This document shows positions 7,708-16,558 of a stretch of DNA of 64,000 bases, piece after piece. The notes below the pieces were generated by a model. That model was given only the letters and a program-made list of their open reading frames with translations. It was not told the DNA's origin and ran no database searches. The stretch spans positions 1,736,001 through 1,800,000 of the forward strand of contig NZ_CP107939.1 of assembly GCF_036046055.1 (NCBI RefSeq). The letters run 5' to 3'. The position numbers and the translations under genes are program-made. This DNA is from Nocardia sp. NBC_00403 (GTDB lineage: Bacteria > Actinomycetota > Actinomycetes > Mycobacteriales > Mycobacteriaceae). Every line of letters starts with the position of its first letter. The stretch's first letter is position 1.

Positions 7708-8739
7708 GTGGATACCAGTGCGATCGAATTGAATGCCGACCAGCTGCGGGTTGCCGCTCGACTCGGCGAACTCGTCGATCGGCGCGGCCGCCCGGTCAAG
7801 CGTCACCGGGGGATCTACCTGCACGGCAGGCCTGGTCGCGGCAAGACGATGCTGATGGACCGATTCTTCGCGAGTGTCACATCGAATCGCAAGCGCCGCT
7901 TCCATTTCCACACCTTCTTCGCCCAGTTGCACACGACCCTTGCCGCTTCCGGGGCCATCGATCGCGCCATCGACACCTTGCTCGGTGACGCCGACCTGGT
8001 CTGCTTCGACGAATTCCATGTGCACGACATCGGTGATGCGATGTTGATAGCCCGAACCCTCGACGCACTGTTCGCCCGGCACATCGTGCTGGTGGTGACG
8101 TCGAACTACCCGCCGCAGGAGTTGCTGCCCAACCCGCTGTTCCACGACCGCTTCGTGCCGACAATAGACCGCATCGTCGCCCACCTGGATGTCGTCTCGG
8201 TCGACGGCCCGCTCGACTACCGCACCCGCGCTTCGCACGCGGGCGGACCGACCGGATTCGTCGCGGGACGATACGTGGTCCGCCCGGCGACGGGCGAGGT
8301 CGAAGCAGACCCGTCCCATCCTGGGGTCACCTCCTGCGGGGCGGATGATGTCGAGGTAGCCATCGGCGTTCGGCACGTCCACGCTCGAGCCGTCGACGGT
8401 GCATCGATCGTCATCGACTTCTCTGCCCTATGCGGCACGCCGACCTTGTCGGCGGACTATGTCCAACTGGCCCAACGCTTTTCGAACTGGACCCTCTGCG
8501 ATGTGCCCCGCCTACGCGATGTGCCACCCGACTGGGCGATGCGCCTGGTGAACCTGGTCGACGTGCTCTACGACGCAGACCTTCAGCTCACCGTGTCGGC
8601 TCGAGTGCCACTGACGGATCTGGTCGCCGACGTTGCGCTCCCTGATATCTCGCGCACCGCCAGCCGGTTGAGCGAACTCACCCAACCCGACCTGCCCACT
8701 ATCCAATCGCCACCCAATTTGGCAACAGCGGTGGCGTAA
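7708..8739 (+). CDS. zapE: AFG1/ZapE-like ATPase
   Basis: The 343-residue protein is an AAA-type ATPase of the AFG1/ZapE family. It has a Walker A GRPGRGKT at 40-47, a Walker B-like LVCFDEFHV near 95, and the family-typical VVTSNYPPQELLPNPLFHDRFVP split over about 130-155. In proteobacteria ZapE acts at the division septum; the role in actinobacteria is not established. The GTG start at 7708 follows AGGAGG. It is unusual to find this gene under an apparent dedicated TetR repressor. Assignment of the symbol is by family only. Confidence 0.8.
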   Translation: MDTSAIELNADQLRVAARLGELVDRRGRPVKRHRGIYLHGRPGRGKTMLMDRFFASVTSNRKRRFHFHTFFAQLHTTLAASGAIDRAIDTLLGDADLVCFDEFHVHDIGDAMLIARTLDALFARHIVLVVTSNYPPQELLPNPLFHDRFVPTIDRIVAHLDVVSVDGPLDYRTRASHAGGPTGFVAGRYVVRPATGEVEADPSHPGVTSCGADDVEVAIGVRHVHARAVDGASIVIDFSALCGTPTLSADYVQLAQRFSNWTLCDVPRLRDVPPDWAMRLVNLVDVLYDADLQLTVSARVPLTDLVADVALPDISRTASRLSELTQPDLPTIQSPPNLATAVA

Positions 8740-9275
8740 CCCCGTCCGACGTACTTCATCGACACCCGTGCCCGCTTCGGGTGGGCGCGGAAAGTGCGGA
8801 GCGGTTCGCTACCGGGCACGCGGTCCGCCACTGGGGGCATGGTGTTCCTGCGCTGAGGTGGTCATCGACGGTAGTCGAACGGTGGCTGGTGACCACGACG
8901 GTTTCTCCCCTTTCGATGGTGGCTCTCGATACCGGACTGCAGCCGGTTGACCGGGCTGGAACTCGACGCCGCGCTCCTGACGGCGAGAGGCGCTCACCCA
9001 CATCCTCGCTGTAAGTCGGGGACGGCACCCGACGCGCCCAGCACTGCCCGGGTAAACCCTTGGTAGGCAAACCCCTCGAACAGGTCCACAATATTCGGCT
9101 ACGGCATTTGTGATGGGGTCCGAACAGGGGCGATAGCGCGTGCTGATCGGGCTGGAGGTGTGGTGGTGCAGTTCGAGACGCGGGAGTCCTAAGTATTCGA
9201 TTCGCGCTCGCGCGGACCGCTCGGCATGTAACTATGTGGCTGTTTTGTGCAGTACTCAGAGGTGGCGGTAACGAA
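8740..9275. other. 536-bp non-coding interval
   Basis: No supported gene lies here. The right two thirds (about 8918-9131) is a copy of a dispersed intergenic repeat, listed separately. A short inverted repeat, GTGGTCA with TGACCAC, lies around 8858-8897 and may end zapE transcription. Confidence 0.6.
8918..9131. repeat. Dispersed intergenic repeat, copy A
   Basis: This segment aligns with 56030-56202. The best block is 9011-9070 against 56102-56160, with only a handful of differences, including the shared string ACGGCACCCGACG and CCAGCACTGCCCGG. Weaker similarity extends left to a shared GGAACTCGAC (8959 and 56070) and right to a shared ACGGCAT. Copy A has about 20 extra bases between GGAACTCGAC and the conserved block. 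Confidence 0.75.
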
Positions 9276-10220
9276 GTGGCCGGGGCGCGAGCGCCGATAT
9301 TGCGCGTGATCGTGCTGATCACGCTGGTTGCGTTTGCCGCGATCGCATTGCGTGGACACATCCCGGGCGCGGCGGGGCCCGCGCAGCCCCGATCGAGTCC
9401 GTCGGCGCTCGCGGTGGCGTTGACGCCGGTGCTGCTCACCGTCTCGATCGTCATTCTGATCGCCGGAGTAATCGCAAGTCAGCATCGGCTTCCGCTCGCC
9501 ATGCCGGTGTCGGATCGCGTCGTCGACCACAGGCCGGGACGGCTCGGCAGGTTCGGCTTGCTGGTGCTTGCCGTGCTGGCAGGTCTTTCACTGGTGATCG
9601 CGGCGGCGTCCGCGGTCTTCTTCGTCGGCGTCGGCCGTGAAGGTGGCGCCGAGCGGCCGCCGCCCCCCACCGGCTCCGCCGAACCGACCGAACAAGTTGT
9701 CAGCACACCCGCCGACCCGTCGGGGCCGGCCTCCCAACTGACCGGCACCGCGCTGCTGTTGGCCACGGTCGCGGCTATCGTGCTGGTCGCCGTCGCCATC
9801 ATCGGCCTGGTGGTGGTCGCGGTGGCGGTCCGGCACCGACCGGTTCCGGTGGCACCGCCACCTGCCCCGGCCGCGCCGACCGAGGCCGGCTCACTGGCGC
9901 GGGCCGCCGAGATGGGCCTTGCCGCGATGAATGCGCCGGGCCAGGACCCACGTACCGCGATCATTGCCTGCTACGTCGCGATGGAGCACGGCCTGTCCTT
10001 CGATCGCGCTGCCGCGCCGCTGGCCTCGGACACCCCGATGGAGGTGCTGGCGCGCGCCTTCGAACGCGGTGCGCTGCACGACGCATCCGCACGGGAACTG
10101 GTCGCACTGTTCGAGGAGGCCAGATTCAGCCCGCACTCGATGCTCGAATGGCAGCGGATGCGAGCCGAACAGCTGCTGCGCATTGTGCTCGCCGATCTGC
10201 AAGGTGAGGTGCGGGTATGA
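9276..10220 (+). CDS. DUF4129-type membrane protein
   Basis: The 314-residue protein (GTG start at 9276, after AGAGGTGG; an ATG at 9234 is possible) has hydrophobic segments near 8-25, 45-70, 100-125 and 160-190. A Pro-rich extracytoplasmic-like linker (RPPPPTGSAEPTE) follows, then a soluble C-terminal DUF4129 domain at about 210-310 ending SMLEWQRMRAEQLL. DUF4129 proteins accompany MoxR ATPases and DUF58 proteins, as here, in clusters linked to envelope or protein maturation functions. It overlaps the next gene by 4 bp. Confidence 0.78.
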   Translation: MAGARAPILRVIVLITLVAFAAIALRGHIPGAAGPAQPRSSPSALAVALTPVLLTVSIVILIAGVIASQHRLPLAMPVSDRVVDHRPGRLGRFGLLVLAVLAGLSLVIAAASAVFFVGVGREGGAERPPPPTGSAEPTEQVVSTPADPSGPASQLTGTALLLATVAAIVLVAVAIIGLVVVAVAVRHRPVPVAPPPAPAAPTEAGSLARAAEMGLAAMNAPGQDPRTAIIACYVAMEHGLSFDRAAAPLASDTPMEVLARAFERGALHDASARELVALFEEARFSPHSMLEWQRMRAEQLLRIVLADLQGEVRV

Positions 10221-10714
10221 ATCGTATGGGAATCGTGCTCGGCGCGGCCGCGGTTGTCGTGCTGATCGAGCTCGTCACCTTCGGCAAGGCGCGCGAAGCC
10301 ATGCTGATGCTGGCCGGAGTCCCGGTCGCGCTCGCGCTTTTCCAGCTGATCTGGTCGCTGCGCGCCAAGCCTGCACACAGCGACCACAGCGATACCGACA
10401 ACATCGAGAACGGCCCTGCGGAGATGCTGTACCACTGGCACGCCAGGGCGGAGATGCTTGCCGACCGGGCCGACGGGACCCGTGCCGAATGGGATCGGCA
10501 CTTGCGGCCGCTGCTGGCCAAGGAGTTCGAGTTGTCCACCGGTCTGCGGGTCGCGAAGAACCGCAGGGCGACAGAGGCCGCCGGAATACTGCAGTTCGGC
10601 CCGGAACTGTGGCGCTGGGTGGATCCGGCCAACTCGGCCTTGCGCGATCAGACGACTCGCGCACCTGGGCGGGCGGCGCTGGATGAGATCCTGCGTCGGC
10701 TACAGGGGATGTAA
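10217..10714 (+). CDS. Small membrane protein of the MoxR cluster
   Basis: The 165-residue protein has two N-terminal hydrophobic segments (about 5-20 and 27-48), then a soluble domain rich in charged residues (LYHWHARAEMLADRADG, ELWRWVDPA). Its ATG overlaps the DUF4129 gene stop (ATGA), so the two are co-translated. No named domain is recognised; comparable small proteins sit between DUF4129 and moxR genes in mycobacterial moxR2-type clusters. Confidence 0.7.
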   Translation: MNRMGIVLGAAAVVVLIELVTFGKAREAMLMLAGVPVALALFQLIWSLRAKPAHSDHSDTDNIENGPAEMLYHWHARAEMLADRADGTRAEWDRHLRPLLAKEFELSTGLRVAKNRRATEAAGILQFGPELWRWVDPANSALRDQTTRAPGRAALDEILRRLQGM

Positions 10715-10719
10715 TGCGT

Positions 10720-10926
10720 GGCATGAGGGATCAGGCCCGGAGGAGGCAGCGTGTGTAACCAGGTGGGGCCCCGATCATGCCCATCGAACTCTGGCATGAG
10801 AGGTCAGGCCCGGAGGAGGCAGCGTGTGTAACCACGTAGGGCCCCGATCATGCCCATCGAACTCTGGCATGAGAGGTCAGGCCCGGAGGAGGCAGCGTGT
10901 GTAACCACGTAGGGCCCCGATCATGC
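10720..10926. repeat. Three 73-bp tandem repeats with SRP-RNA-like core
   Basis: Copies begin at 10720, 10793 and 10866, exactly 73 bp apart; copies 2 and 3 are virtually identical, and copy 3 ends at 10926. Each copy can close a stem of GGCATGA with TCATGCC and an inner GGCCC with GGGCC. The core GGTCAGGCCCGGAGGAGG followed by CAGC resembles the conserved apical hairpin of bacterial SRP RNA. The array separates the DUF4129 pair from moxR. Whether it is transcribed as RNA is unknown. Confidence 0.7.
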
Positions 10927-10982
10927 TCAATTGATTGCCGTCTACAGAGGATGAATGGGTTGAGGCAAGTGCGGGAAGTCAA

Positions 10983-11941
<959 letters not shown>

Positions 11942-11945
<4 letters not shown>

Positions 11946-13216
11946 GACATCGCGACGCGAGCGCGACCGTCGAGGTCGAATTACAGTGGCGGCCTGCGCC
12001 ATTGGTGTTCATGCTCGCGGTGTGCGCGGCCTCGGCGCTGCTGCTCGCGGTGGTATCGGGCCGCTGGCAGCTCGTGGTGTTCGCCGCGCCGCTGCTCGGT
12101 GTGCTCGCCACCGCATCGTGGCAGCAGTCGCCGACCAGGATTCAGGTCGACGGCGGTGGGACGCTGCGGTGTTTCGAGACGGAGGAGGTCGTGCTGACGG
12201 TCGCGGCCTACGTCGAGACCGGGCACGCATTGCTGCGCTGCAAGCCGGAACCGGTGGAAAGGCTCGGGATCGAGGTCGAGGAGGCGAATGATTCCGGGAC
12301 GGCTCCCGCCGGGCTGCGGATGGCGCTGACGGCCGACCGTTGGGGGCGGTATCCGCTGTCGGTACGGATTTCCGCGCTCAGCCCGGCGGGACTGTCGGTG
12401 GCCTCCGCGGTGGTGCCCGCCGGTCAGCTGTTCGTCTATCCGATCACCGATCCGCAGCGCATGCGGCTGCCGCGCACCGAGCTGCCCGAACGGCTCGGCA
12501 CCCACCTGACTCGCAAATTCGGTCCCGGCGTCGAGTACGCCGATATCCGCGCCTACGCCCCCGGCGACCAGTTGCGGATCGTGAACTGGCCGGTGAGTGC
12601 GCGCCGCGGCAGGCTCTACGTCACCGAGCGGCTGACCAACCGTTCCGCGGATGTGGTTGTCCTCGTGGACACTTCGCAGCAGGCGCCGGGGCCTGCCACC
12701 GAGTCCTTGGAGCTGTCGGTGCGCGGCGCGGCGCAAGTGGTGCAGTCGACATTGCAGGCCGGTGACCGCACGGCGGTTGTCTGCCTCGGCCAGTCACCGC
12801 GCTGGCTGCGGCCCGATATCGGCCGCCGCCAGTTCTATCGGATCGTCGACACTGTGCTCGATGTCGGCGACGAGCACATCCCGACGACCGGCACGCTCGC
12901 TCCGCACGGGGCAGTGCCGATCGGCGCGATCGTCGTCGCCTTCTCCACCCTGCTCGACACCCAGTTCGCGCTGGCACTGATCGATCTGCGCAAGCGCGGG
13001 CACGTCGTGGTCGTCGTGGATGTCCTGCGCGGCACGCCCTTCCATGATGATCTCGATCCGACGCTGGCCAGAATGTGGCAGCTGGAGCGCACATCGATGT
13101 ACCGGGACATGGGCACCGTCGGCGTCGACATCGTGGCGTGGCCGGATGGTGTGCGCCTCGATGAGGTCATGCGGCTGATCCCGGAGCACCGACGCACGGT
13201 TCGGGTGCGCCGATGA
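11942..13216 (+). CDS. DUF58 domain protein, MoxR partner
   Basis: The 424-residue protein has two transmembrane segments near the N-terminus (about 20-55). A beta-rich region follows, then the DUF58 signature VEYADIRAYAPGDQLRIVNW (about 195-215) with SARRGRLYVTE, and a VWA-like fold starting VVVLVDTSQQAPG. DUF58 proteins cooperate with MoxR ATPases. Translation starts on the moxR stop and the gene overlaps the next by 4 bp, so moxR-DUF58-membrane protein form one transcript. Confidence 0.88.
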
Positions 13217-13671
13217 TCCGTTTCCTCGCCGTCCTGTCCGGTGCGCTGCTGGTGACATCGGTGACCCTCATGACGCCATGGGCAGGCATCCCCGCGTTGA
13301 TACTGGTCGCGGCGGGCTGGTGGTTCCGGCTCGCGGCCGTCGCAGCGGTGCTGCTGGCGATCGGCGTGCTCGCCGCCGCCGACACCGGTGTGCTCGCCGC
13401 CGCGGCGACGGGATTGGTCGCCACCACCTACCTGCTGAACACCGCGACGGTGTCGGCGCCGATCGGTGTGGTCCCGACGACGGTTCCCTCGGTGGTCGGC
13501 GCCGTCGGATTCACCGCCGCGGCCGTCGGTGCGGCGCTGCTGCCGCTGCGCCTGGCCTGGGCTCCGATAGCGGCGCCGATCGCGGTGATCGTGTTGTACG
13601 CCCTGATAGTTCAGGGTCTCGCCGCTCGTCGCGGCCGCACCGGAGACGAATCCGCCACGGCCGCGGACTGA
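13213..13671 (+). CDS. Polytopic membrane protein, end of MoxR cluster
   Basis: The 152 residues are almost entirely hydrophobic, with about five predicted membrane segments and a short charged tail (RRGRTGDESATAAD). It begins inside the DUF58 gene. No family is recognised. The position, at the end of a moxR-DUF58 operon, suggests a membrane anchor for that complex. The stop abuts the convergent chsH3-like gene with no spacer. Confidence 0.75.
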   Translation: MIRFLAVLSGALLVTSVTLMTPWAGIPALILVAAGWWFRLAAVAAVLLAIGVLAAADTGVLAAAATGLVATTYLLNTATVSAPIGVVPTTVPSVVGAVGFTAAAVGAALLPLRLAWAPIAAPIAVIVLYALIVQGLAARRGRTGDESATAAD

Positions 13672-14538
13672 TCAGGCGGGCAGGAAACGCAGCGTGACGT
13701 CGCCGAGCACGGGGGCGTCGTCGCGTTCGACCACGGTGGCCGCGATGGTCAGCTCGTTGCCTTCGCGCCAGATCCGGGTGCGCAGGGTTTCACCCGGGTA
13801 GAGCACCCCGGCGAAGCGCGCACGGAATCCGGTGACCCGGCTCGCATCCGAGTCGAGCACGGTGTCGGTGGCGGTCTTGCAGACAATCCCGTAGGTGCAC
13901 AGTCCGTGCAGGATCGGGTCGGGGAAGCCTGCGGCGCGGGCGAATGCGGGGTCCGAATGCAGTGGGTTGCGGTCGCCGCACATCCGGTACAGCAGCGCCT
14001 GCTGCGGCAGCGTCGGTGTGATGACATCGAAATCCGGTGTGCGATCGGGCAGCACCGACTTGGTGCTCGGGCCGCGTTCGCCGCCGAAACCACCCTCGCC
14101 TTTGGCGAAGATGGACGAGCGCGCGGTCCACAGCGGCTCGCCGTCGGAACCGGTGACCGTCTGCTCCTGCACGACGACGGCGGCGGAACCTTTGTCCCAG
14201 AGTTCGGTGATCCGACCGGTGCTGGTCGCCTTGCCCGCGGCCGGGATCGGGCGGTGTACCTCGACCTCCTGATGCCCGTGCACCACCTTGGCCAGATCGA
14301 TATCGATGCCGGGGAACCGCACCGTGGGCGGCTCGGTGTCGTGCAGCGTCGCGGCGACGGTCGCGAAGGTCGGCAGCACCTGCGGGCCGCGGTCATCGAG
14401 ATAACGCAGCTCGGCGGGGTCGGTCCAGCGGGTGCCCGCACCCAGCCCGAGCTGATAGAGCTGCACGTCGGACGGCGTCCACGCGAACTCCCGGCTCGGG
14501 AGCTGCGCGCCGAGCGCGATTTGCGGGTCGATGGGCAT
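13672..14538 (-). CDS. chsH3: MaoC-type 2-enoyl-CoA hydratase, ChsH3-like
   Basis: The 288-residue protein has the double hot-dog fold of hydratase 2/MaoC enzymes; the active-site segment CGDRNPLHSDPAFARAAGF (about residues 190-208) carries D-x4-H. In M. tuberculosis the gene beside kstD (Rv3538, ChsH3) hydrates a side-chain enoyl-CoA of cholesterol catabolism, and the neighbour here is also kstD. The ATG at 14538 is preceded by AAGGAG; the frame is open further but without similarity. An alternative is a general peroxisomal-type hydratase. Confidence 0.82.
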   Translation of the reverse strand: MPIDPQIALGAQLPSREFAWTPSDVQLYQLGLGAGTRWTDPAELRYLDDRGPQVLPTFATVAATLHDTEPPTVRFPGIDIDLAKVVHGHQEVEVHRPIPAAGKATSTGRITELWDKGSAAVVVQEQTVTGSDGEPLWTARSSIFAKGEGGFGGERGPSTKSVLPDRTPDFDVITPTLPQQALLYRMCGDRNPLHSDPAFARAAGFPDPILHGLCTYGIVCKTATDTVLDSDASRVTGFRARFAGVLYPGETLRTRIWREGNELTIAATVVERDDAPVLGDVTLRFLPA

Positions 14539-14618
14539 CGAGTTCTCCTTGTGAGTGCTTGTGGACAGCTTCCGCAGTCCGGTGCAGGCGGCCATCGGTC
14601 GGACGCGTCCTTGCCGGG

Positions 14619-14673
14619 TCGATCCGAGGCGACCTCCGGTCCGTCCCTCGCGGTGACGGTGGCCTCGGATCGA
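14619..14673. terminator. Hairpin between kstD and chsH3-like gene
   Basis: TCGATCCGAGGC (14619-14630) pairs perfectly with GCCTCGGATCGA (14662-14673) across a 31-base loop. Further short stems, such as GTCCG/CGGAC near 14690, follow. Both flanking genes read leftward, so it may attenuate kstD readthrough into the hydratase gene. Confidence 0.5.
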
Positions 14674-14743
14674 TCCTGCGGCGTCCGTATCGGACCGGGC
14701 AAGGGGGCCGTCCGGTCGGTGAGACGGACGCCGCGTCGATCGG

Positions 14744-16444
14744 TTACGCCTCGGCGGCGGCCTTGTTCGACAGCTGCTTCTTCCGCTCGGCGATATCCAG
14801 CACCGCCAGGTAGCCGAAGGCGATGGCGGGTCCGATGGTGGCGCCGGGGCCCGCGTAGGTGTGGCCCATCACCGGAGCACTGGAGTTGCCGGAGGCGTAG
14901 AGGCCCTCGATCACGGTCTGGTCCTCGCGCAGCACGCGGCCTGCGGTATCGGTGACCAGCCCGCCCTTGGTGCCGAGGTCGCCGGGCACGATTTTGGCCG
15001 CGTAGTAGGGGCCCTGCACCAGCCCGGCCAGGCACGGGTTCGGCTTCACGGTCGGATCGCCGTAGTACCGGTCGTAGTGGCTGTCGCCGCGGCCGAAGTC
15101 CTCGTCCTTGCCGAGCTCGGCGAAGGTGTTGAACCGGGCGACGGTTGCGGCGAGGGTGTCGGCGGGCACGCCGATTTTCGCCGCCAGCTCCTCGAGTGTG
15201 TCCGCCTTGACGATGTTGTCGTTTTCCATCCAGCGGGACGGAAACCGCAGACCAGGCTGCAATCCGGCGAAGATGTAGCGGTTCCGGTAGCGCTGGTCGA
15301 ACACCAGCCACGAGGGAATGTTCTCGCCGGGACCTTCACCTTGCCCGTATTCGCCGCCGTACATGGTGTGCACAGCCTCGACGTAAGGAGCGGACTCATT
15401 ACCGAATCGCTTGCCGTCGGCGTTGACCATGATGGTGCCGGGCAGATTGCGCTCGGCCAATGCGAACCACGGCCTGTCGCCCTTGAACACGGTCGGCCCC
15501 CACCAGGCGTCCTCCATGAAGCCGACGGCGCCGCCTGCCTCCATGCCCGCGATGATGCCGTCGCCGGTGTTGGCGGCCGCACCGGTGGTCCACTCGGTGG
15601 TGATCGGCTGCCGCTGGTATTTCGTTCGCATCTCGGCGTTGTGCTCGAAACCGCCGCTGCCCAGCACAACGCCGTAGCGCGCGGTGAAGGTGACGGGCTC
15701 GCCGTCCTGCAGCGCCTCGACGCCGGTGACCACCCCGTTGTCCACGATGAGCTTGGTCAGCGGAGTGTTCAGCAGCAGCGGCACCTTCGCGTCCATGACG
15801 CCCTTGCGCATGGCCGCGATGATGGCCTGACCCATCACCATCAGGTGCTTGCGGGTGAACTTGGCCCAGTAGGTGCGCGCGCCGACCCGCAGGGCCCGCA
15901 TCATGCCCTTCGGATGGCGACGGATCAGGTTCAGGCGTACGAAGTCGGCCTGCGTGACCGCCACGTTCAGCGGCGCCTTGGCGTACGGCGGCTCCAGCTT
16001 GAACCTTTCCTCGCCGAGGATCATGGCGTTGAACGGCTTCGGCTCGCACGAGCGCCCCTCGCCCTTGCCGCCGGGGGCCTCCGGGTAGTAGTCGGAGTAG
16101 CCGGGCACCCACTTCATCTGCAGCGGGGTGTGATCGAGCACGAAGTCGAACGCTTCCGCGCCGCGGTCGATGTAGGTATCGATCCTTTCCTTCGGCACCA
16201 CCTCGCCGATGATGCTGTGCAGGTAGGTGCGCGCGACCTCGCGGTCGTCGGGCCGCCCGGACGCCAGCAGCGCCTTGTTGCCGGGGATCCACACGCCACC
16301 ACCGGAGCGGGCGGTCGATCCGCCGTAGTGCGCGGCCTTCTCGATGATCACCGCGCTGAGCCCATGGTGTGCCGCGGCGAGGGCGGCGGTCATGCCGGCA
16401 GCGCCGCTCCCGACCACCACCACGTCGTATTCCCGATCTGTCAT
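14744..16444 (-). CDS. kstD: 3-ketosteroid delta1-dehydrogenase KstD
   Basis: This 566-residue flavoenzyme introduces the C1-C2 double bond into androstenedione or its 9-hydroxy derivative; with KshA it opens ring B. The FAD-binding motif DVVVVGSGAAGMTAALAAA lies at 7-25, followed by GGSTARSGGGVWIPGN. The C-terminal GHTYAGPGATIGPA contains the active-site Tyr and Gly typical of KstD, and a Tyr-rich SDYYPEAPGG segment supplies a further catalytic Tyr. The ATG at 16444 starts two bases from an exact KstR box. A longer in-frame extension upstream runs antisense through the divergent gene and is not real. Confidence 0.93.
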   Translation of the reverse strand: MTDREYDVVVVGSGAAGMTAALAAAHHGLSAVIIEKAAHYGGSTARSGGGVWIPGNKALLASGRPDDREVARTYLHSIIGEVVPKERIDTYIDRGAEAFDFVLDHTPLQMKWVPGYSDYYPEAPGGKGEGRSCEPKPFNAMILGEERFKLEPPYAKAPLNVAVTQADFVRLNLIRRHPKGMMRALRVGARTYWAKFTRKHLMVMGQAIIAAMRKGVMDAKVPLLLNTPLTKLIVDNGVVTGVEALQDGEPVTFTARYGVVLGSGGFEHNAEMRTKYQRQPITTEWTTGAAANTGDGIIAGMEAGGAVGFMEDAWWGPTVFKGDRPWFALAERNLPGTIMVNADGKRFGNESAPYVEAVHTMYGGEYGQGEGPGENIPSWLVFDQRYRNRYIFAGLQPGLRFPSRWMENDNIVKADTLEELAAKIGVPADTLAATVARFNTFAELGKDEDFGRGDSHYDRYYGDPTVKPNPCLAGLVQGPYYAAKIVPGDLGTKGGLVTDTAGRVLREDQTVIEGLYASGNSSAPVMGHTYAGPGATIGPAIAFGYLAVLDIAERKKQLSNKAAAEA

Positions 16445-16445
16445 G

Positions 16446-16459
16446 TAGAACACGTTATA
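16446..16459. promoter_or_regulatory. KstR box at kstD
   Basis: TAGAACACGTTATA matches the KstR consensus TnnAACnnGTTnnA at every fixed position. It lies immediately before the kstD start codon, in the 114-bp gap to the divergent flavin dehydrogenase. Confidence 0.85.
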
Positions 16460-16522
16460 GAATGGGGCGGCCGTTGGTCTATGTTGTGTGGCAGAAGACT
16501 TGCTCGGCGTTCCATTAGTCGG

Positions 16523-16536
16523 GAAAACTTGTTTCA
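16523..16536. promoter_or_regulatory. Probable second KstR box for the divergent dehydrogenase-hsaEGF operon
   Basis: GAAAACTTGTTTCA fits TnnAACnnGTTnnA with one mismatch (first base). It lies 22 bases before the ATG at 16559, so each divergent gene has its own box. Confidence 0.65.
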
Positions 16537-16558
16537 GTTTCAGACCGGAGTGGAGTAC

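Noticed and set aside
8756..9454. 232-residue minus-strand ORF across the zapE-DUF4129 gap
   Set aside because: It is antisense to the start of the DUF4129 gene, lacks protein-like composition, and overlaps the non-coding repeat.
10720..10926. Tandem tRNA genes (73-bp units)
   Set aside because: The unit length is tRNA-like but there is no T-loop GTTCGA, no CCA end and no cloverleaf arms; the SRP-like core fits better.
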